Assembly (NCBI GenBank): GCA_041060555.1
Contig: JBEUDS010000010.1
Reading direction: 5' to 3' (one strand)
DNA: 64,000 bases
Source: CAUJIW01 sp963205175
Lineage (GTDB): Bacteria; Pseudomonadota; Alphaproteobacteria; Sphingomonadales; Sphingomonadaceae
The first letter of the stretch is position 1. Each line of letters begins with the position of its first letter. Of this stretch, positions 18,169-25,988 are shown in pieces. Under the pieces are notes generated by a model. The model was given only the letters and a program-made list of their open reading frames with translations, was not told where the DNA came from and searched no databases. The position numbers and the translations under genes are program-made.

Positions 18169-19052
18169 AGTACGATCTCAAGCAGCGCACGCTTTATGAC
18201 TATGGCGCCGGTGTCGCGCTGTCGCAGCACGTGCTGCGGCTACTGCCGGTGGATCGGCCGGGCCAGGTGGTGGAAGCCGCCAGCCTGCGCATCGCGCCGC
18301 CACCCGGTGAGCAGGCGGAAAGCCGCGACTTCTTCGGCAATGCGGTGCATGCCATCGGCTTCGATGCCCCGCATGACCGGCTCGATGTCGTCACCACCGC
18401 GCGCGTCGAGGTAACGCGGGCCGATCCGCCGATCGCCGACCTGACGCCGGCGTGGGAAGTGGTGCGGGCGTCCGCCGCCGCCTCGGCCGATCTCGGCCCT
18501 ATGTCGCCGGTGCATGGGCTCTACCCCAGCCGCGCGGTGCCGCTGGTGCCGGCGATCACCGATTATGCGGCGACGAGCTTTCCACCGGGCCGGCCGGTGC
18601 TCGCCGGTGCCGTCGAACTGGCCCGGCGCATCAAGGCCGATTTCACCTACGAGCCAGGCGCCACCGACGTCAGCACGCCGCCGGCCGAGGCGTTCTCGCT
18701 GCGGCGTGGCGTCTGTCAGGACTTCGCCCATATTGTCATCGCCGGCCTGCGCGGGCTCGGCCTGCCGGTGCTCTACGTCAGCGGCTATCTGCGCACCCTG
18801 CCGCCGCCGGGCCGGCAGCGGCTGGAAGGCGCCGACGCCACCCACGCCTGGGTGTCGGTCTGGTGCGGGCCGGAGGTCGGCTGGATCGGCATCGATCCCA
18901 CCAACGCGATTCCCGCCGGCACCGACCATGTCGAGCTGGCGATCGGCCGGGACTATGTCGATGTGGCGCCGATGCAGGGCGTCATCCTGGCCGCCGGCGC
19001 CCACCGGCTGACGGTCGCGGTGGACGTGGTGCCGGTGGCTGGCGCCGCCTGA
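18165..19052 (+). CDS. Transglutaminase-like cysteine peptidase-fold protein
   Basis: 295-residue protein with the N-terminal beta domain common in bacterial transglutaminases (YDYGAGVALSQHVLRLLP) and a C-terminal core carrying the full triad: C184 in RRGVCQDFAH, H227 in THAWVSVW and D244 in GIDPTN. There is no signal peptide, so it is probably cytoplasmic. It is third in the cluster, four-base overlapped with the ATP-grasp/alpha-E gene. In related operons such enzymes are thought to hydrolyse or transfer the amide bonds made by the partner ligase. No Anbu (proteasome-like) gene, often found beside such operons, is present here. Confidence 0.9.
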   Translation: MKYDLKQRTLYDYGAGVALSQHVLRLLPVDRPGQVVEAASLRIAPPPGEQAESRDFFGNAVHAIGFDAPHDRLDVVTTARVEVTRADPPIADLTPAWEVVRASAAASADLGPMSPVHGLYPSRAVPLVPAITDYAATSFPPGRPVLAGAVELARRIKADFTYEPGATDVSTPPAEAFSLRRGVCQDFAHIVIAGLRGLGLPVLYVSGYLRTLPPPGRQRLEGADATHAWVSVWCGPEVGWIGIDPTNAIPAGTDHVELAIGRDYVDVAPMQGVILAAGAHRLTVAVDVVPVAGAA

Positions 19053-19119
19053 ACTGCCGTCCGGTCCGTCCCGGCGCGCAGATGACGTTCTTGAACGGCG
19101 GTCAGGCGCTCATCAAGGT

Positions 19120-21195
19120 CTAGAAATACCACTGCAGCTTCAGTTGCAGGAAGTCGTCGTCCCGCAGGATGCGCAGCGGGTCGTTGACGGCGACGCTGGT
19201 GAAGAAGCGGCCATCAAGACTGATGCGCCAGCTGCTGCCGAGCCGCCGGCTGGCCTCGACGTTGAAGGCCTTGGAGCTGTTTTCGAGATCGAACACCGCA
19301 CCCATCAGCAGTTCGGTCGACGCGATGTCGTTGCCGGCGAAGCGCAGGCCGACGAACAGGTCGTTGTCGAACGGTGAGGTGCCGCTCTTGCCGCGCTCAT
19401 CGTAGAGATATTCCGCCAGCAGGCCGAGATCGGCGCCACCCCTGGTGACGCCATAGAGCGTGTACTCGAAGCCGGCGGCAAACGCGGCGTAGTCGCGCAC
19501 CGGGTTCCACTGGTGGATGCCCTCGAATTTCAGCAGCCAGGCCCCGAAGGTCGCCTGGAGGTCGATGCCGGTCTGGTCGATCAGCTGGTAATAGGGGATC
19601 AGCACCGGTGTGCCGGTGGCGGACAGGCCTGGCAGCAACAGTGGTTCGCGACCGGTGCCGGAGAAGTGCGACAGCCCGAGGTCGATCGGGCCGGCCTTCA
19701 GCGACCATCGCGCCGCCCAGTCGAGATGGTGGTCGTCGTGGCGCGACTCGTACCGGGTCTGCGCGCGGTCCACCAGCAGCATGCCGTTGGGCCGGTCGAG
19801 CCGCTTGGGGTAACGGCGCTCGCGGAAATAGGGCATCACATAGGCGCTGAAGGTGCCGAGCTTCGCGGTGGTCAGCGCGCCCGCCACCATCGGCTGGCCG
19901 AGATAATCCTCGCCGTCGATGTCTTCCAGCGCGTCGATCTGGTTGAGCACGTTGACCAGGTGCACGGCCTCCGTCACGCCCCAGAACTTGCGGTCGACGC
20001 CGGCGGTCAGTTCCAGCGGGCCGAACACGCCCACCCACTTGGCCTCGCGCACGTCGGCGTGGGTCCGGGCGTCGGTGGCGGTATCCAGGCGGCCGAAGCC
20101 GGTCAGGCGCAGCTGCTGGTCGCCGTTGGCCCACACGACGCCAAGGCTGGGCTCGGCGGCAACGGCGCCATAGAGCCGGCGCGACACGCCGTCGTCGGAG
20201 CGTTGCGTAAACCAGCGCCCCTCGCCCTCGACGAAGCCGGACAGCGTCACCCCGCCGCGCCGGGCGGCATCCGGGCGTGGCGGCGGATTGGCGAGGTCGA
20301 CCGGCAGGCCGGGTGCGGCGGCCGACGCCATGAACACGTCGGCAAACGCATCGGCGCTGGCGTCACCCGCCGAGGCCATCACCACCGCCGGGGCGCCGGC
20401 GGCGGGAACGACACCGGCGACATGGCGGACCGAATCATCGGTCAGCGCCCGGGGGGTCAGGCGCGCCGGGGCAGGGCCACCGGCCGCCGGCGCCAGCGCG
20501 GCCAGCGCCTGGGCCAGGTCGTCGACACTGGGGGCGGCGCGCATCCGCACCCGGGCGATGGCCTGGGTCGCCGACGGCCTGGCGCGTGCCGGCAGCGCCT
20601 GATCAGCGGCCTGTGTCGCGGTAAGCGGGCCGTAGGCCACCGGCGTCACCGGCGTGCGCGCGATCACGCCGGCGGGGGTCGGACGCATGACGGAAGCCAC
20701 GGCCGGCCGGGACGCCGCGACGGCGGCGGTCTGACCGGCCGGCAGGAAGTCGAACACCACGCGGGTCGGCAGGCTGCCCGCTGCCGGCAGCGTGAACTGC
20801 CGTGACAGGCGGGCGCCACCGTTGAACGACAGCGTGAGTTGGGTAGCCTCGGCGGACGTGTCGGTCACCGTGGCGGCCAGGGCGGGCAGTATGCGGCCGA
20901 GCTGGCCGAGCTGATGCCGGGCCCGCGGGCTGAGCGGCGCATCGACGTTGACACCCCAGGCGCCGTTGCCCAGTGGCGTCAACTGCACGGTGCGGTGGCC
21001 GGCAAGATCGAGCACCACGCGCTGGTAGGCGCCATGCTGGCCGGCCCGCACCTGCTGCACCTGGGATGTCGCCACCGCGGCGACGGCGGCAATCGAGGCA
21101 GCGGGGGTCGGCGCGGCGATGCCGACGGCGAGCGAGGGAGTGGCCATGAGGCCGGTCAGCAGACCGGCGGTCACGGCAAGGGTGCACACGCGCAT
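19120..21195 (-). CDS. Outer-membrane beta-barrel protein with N-terminal AMIN-like domain
   Basis: 691 residues from M at 21195. A signal peptide (MRVCTLAVTAGLL, cleavage near residue 24) is followed by an AMIN-like beta domain at about residues 46-165 (QRVVLDLAG, VVFDFLPAG), a low-complexity Ala/Pro-rich linker to about 310, and a C-terminal region rich in alternating amphipathic strands that ends LKLQWYF. The terminal aromatic Phe is the usual signal for BAM insertion of a barrel. AMIN domains in AmiC and PilQ bind peptidoglycan, so the protein may tether the outer membrane. The longer upstream frame (to 21639) lacks coding character. The gene is convergent with the transglutaminase cluster. 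I do not recognise a named family for the whole protein. Confidence 0.75.
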   Translation of the reverse strand: MRVCTLAVTAGLLTGLMATPSLAVGIAAPTPAASIAAVAAVATSQVQQVRAGQHGAYQRVVLDLAGHRTVQLTPLGNGAWGVNVDAPLSPRARHQLGQLGRILPALAATVTDTSAEATQLTLSFNGGARLSRQFTLPAAGSLPTRVVFDFLPAGQTAAVAASRPAVASVMRPTPAGVIARTPVTPVAYGPLTATQAADQALPARARPSATQAIARVRMRAAPSVDDLAQALAALAPAAGGPAPARLTPRALTDDSVRHVAGVVPAAGAPAVVMASAGDASADAFADVFMASAAAPGLPVDLANPPPRPDAARRGGVTLSGFVEGEGRWFTQRSDDGVSRRLYGAVAAEPSLGVVWANGDQQLRLTGFGRLDTATDARTHADVREAKWVGVFGPLELTAGVDRKFWGVTEAVHLVNVLNQIDALEDIDGEDYLGQPMVAGALTTAKLGTFSAYVMPYFRERRYPKRLDRPNGMLLVDRAQTRYESRHDDHHLDWAARWSLKAGPIDLGLSHFSGTGREPLLLPGLSATGTPVLIPYYQLIDQTGIDLQATFGAWLLKFEGIHQWNPVRDYAAFAAGFEYTLYGVTRGGADLGLLAEYLYDERGKSGTSPFDNDLFVGLRFAGNDIASTELLMGAVFDLENSSKAFNVEASRRLGSSWRISLDGRFFTSVAVNDPLRILRDDDFLQLKLQWYF

Positions 21196-21341
21196 GTTCG
21201 TTGGCCCTGAGTCGCGTTGCGGGAGCCCTATCATGGCCCGCGGTGTGTTGCCGGTCGGTAAAGCGGTATCATTCATCACGGTTAACCTTGCGCTGGCGGC
21301 CGGAACCGCCCATGGCTGGGCTTGACGAAAAGAGGACGGCG

Positions 21342-21620
21342 GTGACCCGGCAGTTACTCCTGGAAATCTGGCGGTGGACGCAGATCGCCATCGGCTGGCT
21401 GCTGATCCTGCTCGCCCCTCCCATTGGTGGCCTGCTGCCGGGACCGATGGGCTTTGTCGGCTTCGCTCTCGGGCTGGTGCTGGTACTGCGCAACTCGCGC
21501 TGGGCGCGGCGCAAGTTCGTGCAGGTCCAGCGGCGTTATCCCGTGGTTGGCGGCTGGATTCGCCGCAAGCTGCTGCGCCGACGCAACGGCAACGGTGACG
21601 GCAAGGCCGCCAAATCCTGA
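21342..21620 (+). CDS. PGPGW-like small membrane protein
   Basis: 92-residue protein with one or two hydrophobic segments (IAIGWLLILLAPPIGGLL, then FVGFALGLVLVLR) around an LPGPMGF motif, close to the PGPGW family of short transmembrane proteins, followed by a strongly basic tail (RRKFVQVQRR, RRKLLRRR). The GTG at 21342 is preferred because AGAGGA lies five bases before it; an in-frame ATG at 21312 is the alternative. Function unknown. Confidence 0.7.
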   Translation: MTRQLLLEIWRWTQIAIGWLLILLAPPIGGLLPGPMGFVGFALGLVLVLRNSRWARRKFVQVQRRYPVVGGWIRRKLLRRRNGNGDGKAAKS

Positions 21621-21645
21621 CGCGAACAGTGACGAACACCTTGGC

Positions 21646-21670
21646 GGAAAGTCGTGCCAGACGACTTTCC
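21646..21670. terminator. Perfect 10-bp hairpin between convergent genes
   Basis: GGAAAGTCGT and ACGACTTTCC form a perfect 10-bp stem around GCCAG. The hairpin lies between the convergent PGPGW-like gene (stop 21620) and the LolA-like gene (stop 21690), fitting a bidirectional terminator. The same sequence, inverted and with two changes, recurs inside rsmB at 38936-38960. Confidence 0.55.
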
Positions 21671-21689
21671 GGTCGTGCCGGTCGATCCC

Positions 21690-22520
21690 TCAGGGCCGTG
21701 CCAGCGCGGTCTCGGAGAAGTCGCTGTCGCGCAGGCCGGCCTTGAACGTGAAGGTGGTCCAGGTCAGCCGGGTGGTCTTGCCGGTCTGATGGTTGACCAT
21801 CATCATGTCATGCGAACGCCAGAACCTGCCCTGATACTGTTTCCAGGCGCCGGCGGTCATTGTCTTCAGCAGCTGGTTGCGCTGGTCGTAATAGTCGACC
21901 TTGAGCGCCCGCAGCTCACCCTTGTCCAGCCAGACCATCTGGCGGCTGTAACCGGAGTTGTCGTAGGCCGGCATCCGCTCGATGACGGTGCAGGTGAGCG
22001 TGCCGCACGGTTCGTCGCGCAGCCAGCGATAGGTGAACTTCTCGACCTCGGCGGCGGCGAAATCCTCGTAGGCGAACTCCGAGCCCATGAACGGCCCCGA
22101 CTTGTTGGCCGATGCGATGCGTTTCACCCGCTTGAGCGCCGGCAGGTAGATCCACTGGTCGTCATTGCCCTTGATGTGATTGAACGTCAGCAGGGCGGTG
22201 TCCTTCACGTCCTTGGGGGTGTTGAACACGATCAGGCTCTTGTCGCCGTCCGTGTCGGCCCTGCGTTCCAGCGACCGGAAGCTGAGCTCGCGCACGGCGG
22301 TCTGGCCGGACTTCGACCCCAGCACCATGGTCAGCCCGGCCTGGGCGTCGATCCAGCCGCGATCGCGACGGTCTGCCTCGACGGCAACGGCGCGACCGCG
22401 GGCGACCGCATCCGCCGGCTGCGCCTGTGCCACGGCCAGCGGCGCGGCGAGACCGGCGAACAGCGCCAGCCCGGCGAACAGCGCCGGACGCGGACTGAGG
22501 GGGAACGGCGTTGAGCGCAT
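21690..22520 (-). CDS. Outer-membrane lipoprotein-sorting (LolA-like) protein
   Basis: 276 residues with a signal peptide (FAGLALFAGLAAPLAVAQA). The mature part resembles the LolA-like 'outer membrane lipoprotein-sorting protein' family: LSFRSLERRADTDGDKSLIVFNTP, WIYLPALKRVKRI, FMGSEFAYEDF and TAGAWKQYQGRFWRSHDMMM. These periplasmic proteins have a LolA/LolB-type hydrophobic cavity and are commonly encoded beside MMPL/RND transporters that move lipids; no such transporter is in this window. ATG 22520 is preferred because GAGGA lies five bases upstream; 22532 is an alternative. It is convergent with the PGPGW-like gene across the 21646 hairpin. Confidence 0.82.
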   Translation of the reverse strand: MRSTPFPLSPRPALFAGLALFAGLAAPLAVAQAQPADAVARGRAVAVEADRRDRGWIDAQAGLTMVLGSKSGQTAVRELSFRSLERRADTDGDKSLIVFNTPKDVKDTALLTFNHIKGNDDQWIYLPALKRVKRIASANKSGPFMGSEFAYEDFAAAEVEKFTYRWLRDEPCGTLTCTVIERMPAYDNSGYSRQMVWLDKGELRALKVDYYDQRNQLLKTMTAGAWKQYQGRFWRSHDMMMVNHQTGKTTRLTWTTFTFKAGLRDSDFSETALARP

Positions 22521-22671
22521 GGCGATCCTCATGCTTTGACGTACGCGGGGCGTACCCGGGGCCTTACACGCAGGGGCGTACACAGGCAGACATGACGCAA
22601 GCAGATAACGCCGGGATGGTAACCGCACTGTTAATCCGGCAGCTGGTGCCGGCGCGCCCGCGACGGGGCGG

Positions 22672-23241
22672 TCAGTACATCAGGCGGATGAACGCCATGC
22701 GCACCAGGATGTCCACCAGGATGTCCACCACCACCAGGCCGAGAGCCTGGACGAAGGTGGCGCCCAGGGCCACCCGCAGGACATACAGTTTCACGCTGAA
22801 CAGATAACAGATCAAGCCCCAGTAGAGGAGGCTGAACAGGCTTTCGCCCAGCACACCATAGCCGCCCAGCAGCAACAGCGGCATCGCCAGCAGCAGCTGG
22901 AACAGGCTGAACCAGTTGAGCACCATCAGTGTCGGCAGCGCGCTGCGCTGGCGGTGCAGCAGCCCGGCCAGGCCGATGAACAGCACGGCGTAGGTCAGCC
23001 ACGCGGTGATGAAGATCGCCAGCGTCGTTGGCAGGTCGAGGGGCTTCTGGCCCGCCGCCGCGGCCAGCCGGCCCAGTCCCTGCACGCCCACCAAGTACGG
23101 GCCGGCGGCGAACGGCAGTGCCGCCCACGACTGCCAGAAGCCGTGTGGCGTGGCGTCGAAGCGGTTGAGGCCGGTGCGGTCGAACAGGCTCAGCCGGGCG
23201 ACGCCGGCCATGGGCGACAGCACGGCCTGCATCAGGGTCAT
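22672..23241 (-). CDS. Hypothetical multi-pass membrane protein
   Basis: 189 residues, about four hydrophobic helices (for example LAIFITAWLTYAVLFIGLAGLL, LNWFSLFQLLLAMPLLLLGG and LFSLLYWGLICYLFSVKLYVL). The start overlaps the dapE stop by four bases (ATGA), so it is co-translated with dapE. No catalytic motif is seen. A Yip1-like small membrane fold is possible, but I do not recognise it. The near-repeat VVDILVDILV at the C terminus comes from a short tandem duplication in the DNA. Confidence 0.72.
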   Translation of the reverse strand: MTLMQAVLSPMAGVARLSLFDRTGLNRFDATPHGFWQSWAALPFAAGPYLVGVQGLGRLAAAAGQKPLDLPTTLAIFITAWLTYAVLFIGLAGLLHRQRSALPTLMVLNWFSLFQLLLAMPLLLLGGYGVLGESLFSLLYWGLICYLFSVKLYVLRVALGATFVQALGLVVVDILVDILVRMAFIRLMY

Positions 23242-24434
23242 GCCGCCGGACCGCCGCCGGAGTCGCGGAAGTAGCGATCGAGCACATCGGTGTAGATGTC
23301 GGCCAGCACGTGGAGGTCCGCCACCGCCGCCTTCTCGTCGGCCTTGTGCATGCTCTCGCCGACGAGGCCGAACTCGATCACCGGGCACAGGCGGCGGATG
23401 AAGCGGGCGTCGGACGTACCGCCGGTGGTGGACAGCGTCGGGGTGAGCCCGGTGCGGGCGGTAATGGCGGCGGCGACGATGTCGGACAGCGGCCCGGGCG
23501 CGGTGAAGAAAGCCTCGCCGGAGATACGGATCGCGACGTCGGCGCCGGGCGCTTCCTCGGCGACCACGGCGCGCAGCCAGTCGCTCAGGCTGGCGCCGCT
23601 GTGCAGGTCGTTGAAACGGATGTTGAGCCGGGCGGTCGCGCGGGCCGGCACCATGTTTTCCGTGGGGTTGCCGACGTCGAGGTTGGTGACCTCCAGGTTG
23701 GAGGGGTCGAAATAGGTATTGCCGGAATCGACGGGATCGCGCTTCAGCCGCTCAAGGATGCGCACCAGCCGGGTGATCGGGTTGTCGAAGCGCTGCGGGT
23801 AGGCGACATGGCCCTGGATGCCGTTGACGGTGATGTGGGCGTTGAGGCTGCCGCGCCGGCCAACCTTGATCATGTCGCCAAGCTGGCGGGCGGAGGTCGG
23901 TTCGCCGACCAGGCAATGGTCGGGTCGTTCGCCATGGGCGGCCATCCAGTCGAGCACCGGATCGGTGCCGTGGCGGGCCACGCCCTCCTCGTCGCCGGTG
24001 ATCAGCAGCGAGATCGAGCCCTTCAGACCGCTGGCGAGGTGGCGACGCAGCGCCACCAGGAAGGCGGCGATGGCGCCCTTCATGTCGGCGGCGCCCCGGC
24101 CGACGACGAAGCCCTGATCGACGACGCCGGCGAAGGGGTCGACCGACCAGCCATCGGCGGCGCCCGGCGGCACCACGTCGGTGTGGCCGGCGAAGCAGAA
24201 ATGCGGGCCGCCGGCGCCAAGGCGCGCGTAGAGGTTGTCGACCCGCTCGGCGCCGTCGCCGAACGGCAGCCGGTGCACGGTGAAGCCGAGCGCGGTCAGC
24301 TCGCCCGCCACCACGTCGAGCGCGCCGGCGTCATGCGGGGTCACCGAGGGACAGCGGATCAACGCCAGCGTCAGGTCGACGGCATCGGGCGAGGCGACGG
24401 AAGGCGCAAGGCCGGGGGGGGCGGAGTCACGCAT
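23238..24434 (-). CDS. dapE: Succinyl-diaminopimelate desuccinylase
   Basis: M20-family dizinc amidohydrolase, 398 residues, that releases succinate from N-succinyl-LL-DAP in the lysine/meso-DAP pathway. Visible are the metal-ligand segments FCFAGHTDVVPPG (His and Asp ligands) and GRGAADMKGAIAAF, the catalytic Glu pair in LLITGDEEG, the dimerisation-lid region with GRRGSLNAHITVNG, and the C-terminal TTGGTSDARFI with a late EFGLVGESMH. dapD lies about 670 bp upstream on the same strand, separated by a cupin gene in the opposite orientation. Confidence 0.96.
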   Translation of the reverse strand: MRDSAPPGLAPSVASPDAVDLTLALIRCPSVTPHDAGALDVVAGELTALGFTVHRLPFGDGAERVDNLYARLGAGGPHFCFAGHTDVVPPGAADGWSVDPFAGVVDQGFVVGRGAADMKGAIAAFLVALRRHLASGLKGSISLLITGDEEGVARHGTDPVLDWMAAHGERPDHCLVGEPTSARQLGDMIKVGRRGSLNAHITVNGIQGHVAYPQRFDNPITRLVRILERLKRDPVDSGNTYFDPSNLEVTNLDVGNPTENMVPARATARLNIRFNDLHSGASLSDWLRAVVAEEAPGADVAIRISGEAFFTAPGPLSDIVAAAITARTGLTPTLSTTGGTSDARFIRRLCPVIEFGLVGESMHKADEKAAVADLHVLADIYTDVLDRYFRDSGGGPAA

Positions 24435-24533
24435 AAGCTGCCCACAGGTAGTGATCCGCAGGGCTCACGTCAAAGGCTGACAAGGCGATCGCGATCGGTA
24501 ATAGTGGGCCCAGGCGAGATCAAAAGGTGAACA

Positions 24534-24995
24534 ATGGCCAAGATTGACGTCAAGACAGTCCCGGTGCGGGAAGGTTCCGGCTATCCCGCGCCGTTCCATG
24601 AACTGGCGCACGGGCGGCGCAAGCAGGCGCTGGGGGACGCCGGGGGCTTGCGCGACTTCGGTGTCAACCTGGTGACGCTGCCGCCCGGTGCCTGGTCGAG
24701 CCAGCGCCACTGGCATGCGGCGGAGGACGAGTTCGTCTATGTGCTGGCCGGTACGCTGACGCTGGTGAGCGATGCCGGCGAGACACCGGTGGCGGCCGGC
24801 GAGTGCGCCGCCTTCCCCAAGGGCGTGGCGGACGGTCACCACTTCATCAACAAGGGTACGGTGCCGGCGGTCTATCTTGAGGTTGGCAGCCGCCGCGACG
24901 ACGACGTCTGCCACTACCCCGACATCGACATGCACTTCGAGACGTCGGCCGGCTGGTACACCCGCAAGGACGGCACCCCCTACCCCCGGCGCTGA
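24534..24995 (+). CDS. Cupin-domain protein
   Basis: 153-residue single-domain cupin. Both conserved motifs are present: motif 1 PPGAWSSQRHWHAAEDEFVYVLAG (HxH plus Glu metal ligands, here split by the WHAAED spacing), and motif 2 with PKGVADGHHFIN (the fourth ligand His). Such proteins bind a metal and act as isomerases, dioxygenases or sugar-binding proteins; the substrate is unknown. AAGGTG precedes the ATG at 24534. It is divergent from dapE, with a 99-bp shared intergenic region, and is followed by tandem repeats that run into the 3' end of dapD. Confidence 0.82.
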   Translation: MAKIDVKTVPVREGSGYPAPFHELAHGRRKQALGDAGGLRDFGVNLVTLPPGAWSSQRHWHAAEDEFVYVLAGTLTLVSDAGETPVAAGECAAFPKGVADGHHFINKGTVPAVYLEVGSRRDDDVCHYPDIDMHFETSAGWYTRKDGTPYPRR

Positions 24996-25014
24996 GGCAT
25001 CCGGGGGGGGCGGT

Positions 25015-25120
25015 GTCGCGACTCAGTCGGGCAAGCCGGATCGCCACGCAGTCGCTGGACGTCTGTTTCGCGACTCAGTCGCGGGGCGCCTATTTCGCGA
25101 CTCAGTCGCGGAGGAGCTCG
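25015..25120. repeat. Tandem ~27-bp repeats spanning the dapD stop codon
   Basis: Units of about 27 bp start near 25040 (degenerate), 25067 and 25094, with a related partial unit near 25015. Units 25067 and 25094 share TTCGCGACTCAGTCGCGG exactly. The core CGCGACTCAGTCGCG is a perfect inverted repeat (7 bp each side of one C), at 25069-25083 and 25096-25110. The last unit contains the final dapD codons (LLRD) and its TGA, so the others look like duplicates of the gene's end. Confidence 0.8.
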
Positions 25121-25941
25121 TTGATCCCGGTCTTGGAGCGGGTCTGGGCGTCGACGCGCTTGACGATGACGGCGCAGTAGAGCCCCGGCCCCGGCGTGCC
25201 GTCGGGCAGCGGCTTGCCTGGCAGGGTGCCCGGCACCACCACCGAATAGGCCGGCACCCGGCCGACAAACACCTCGCCGGTGGCGCGGTCGATGATCTTG
25301 GTCGAGGCGCCGAGATAGACGCCCATCGACAGCACGGCGCCCTCCTCGACGATGACGCCTTCGGCGACTTCCGAACGGGCGCCGATGAAGCAGTTGTCCT
25401 CGATCACCACCGGGCCGGCCTGCAGCGGCTCAAGCACGCCGCCGATGCCGACGCCGCCGGAGAGATGGACGTTGCGGCCGATCTGGGCGCAGGAGCCCAC
25501 CGTCGCCCAGGTATCGACCATGGTGCCCTCGCCGACATGGGCGCCGAGGTTGACGAAGCTCGGCATCAGTACCGCGCCTGGCGCGATGAAGGCGCCCCGG
25601 CGGACAATGCTGCCCGGCACGGCGCGGAAGCCGGCGGCGCGGAAATCATCCTCGCCCCAGCCAGCGAACTTCGAGGGCACCTTGTCCCACCACGGCGTGT
25701 GGCCGCCGGGACCGCCAGAGATCAGGTCCATGTCGTTCAGGCGGAACGACAGCAGCACCGCCTTCTTCAGCCACTGGTTGACCGTCCAGACGCCATCGAT
25801 CTTCTCCGCCACCCGGCGCCGGCCACCGTCGAGGTCGGCGAGCGCTGCGTCCACGGCGTCGCGCACGCTGCCACGGGTGTCGGCGGTGATGCTGGCCCGG
25901 TCTTCCCAGGCGGTGTTGATGATGCTCTCGATGTCGCTCAC
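25102..25941 (-). CDS. dapD: Tetrahydrodipicolinate N-succinyltransferase
   Basis: Trimeric left-handed beta-helix acyltransferase, 279 residues, that adds succinate from succinyl-CoA to tetrahydrodipicolinate in the lysine/DAP pathway. Hexapeptide-repeat turns run through about residues 110-220 (PGAVLMPSFVNLGAHVGEGTMVDTWATVGSCAQIGRNVHLSGG and further), with the N-terminal DAVDAALADLDGGRRRVAEK helical region. Start is GTG at 25941, behind GGGAGAG. The stop codon lies inside a tandem-repeat tract. Together with dapE and lysA in this window it defines the succinylase branch. Confidence 0.96.
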   Translation of the reverse strand: MSDIESIINTAWEDRASITADTRGSVRDAVDAALADLDGGRRRVAEKIDGVWTVNQWLKKAVLLSFRLNDMDLISGGPGGHTPWWDKVPSKFAGWGEDDFRAAGFRAVPGSIVRRGAFIAPGAVLMPSFVNLGAHVGEGTMVDTWATVGSCAQIGRNVHLSGGVGIGGVLEPLQAGPVVIEDNCFIGARSEVAEGVIVEEGAVLSMGVYLGASTKIIDRATGEVFVGRVPAYSVVVPGTLPGKPLPDGTPGPGLYCAVIVKRVDAQTRSKTGINELLRD

Positions 25942-25988
25942 GCGCGCTCTCCCGTCACTGATTCGGTGTGTCTGTACTGTCGATGGGC

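Noticed and set aside
22700..22735. Short direct repeat (CCACCAGGATGT) in the membrane-protein gene
   Set aside because: A two-unit in-frame duplication within a coding sequence (VDILVDIL), too short to call a repeat array or CRISPR.
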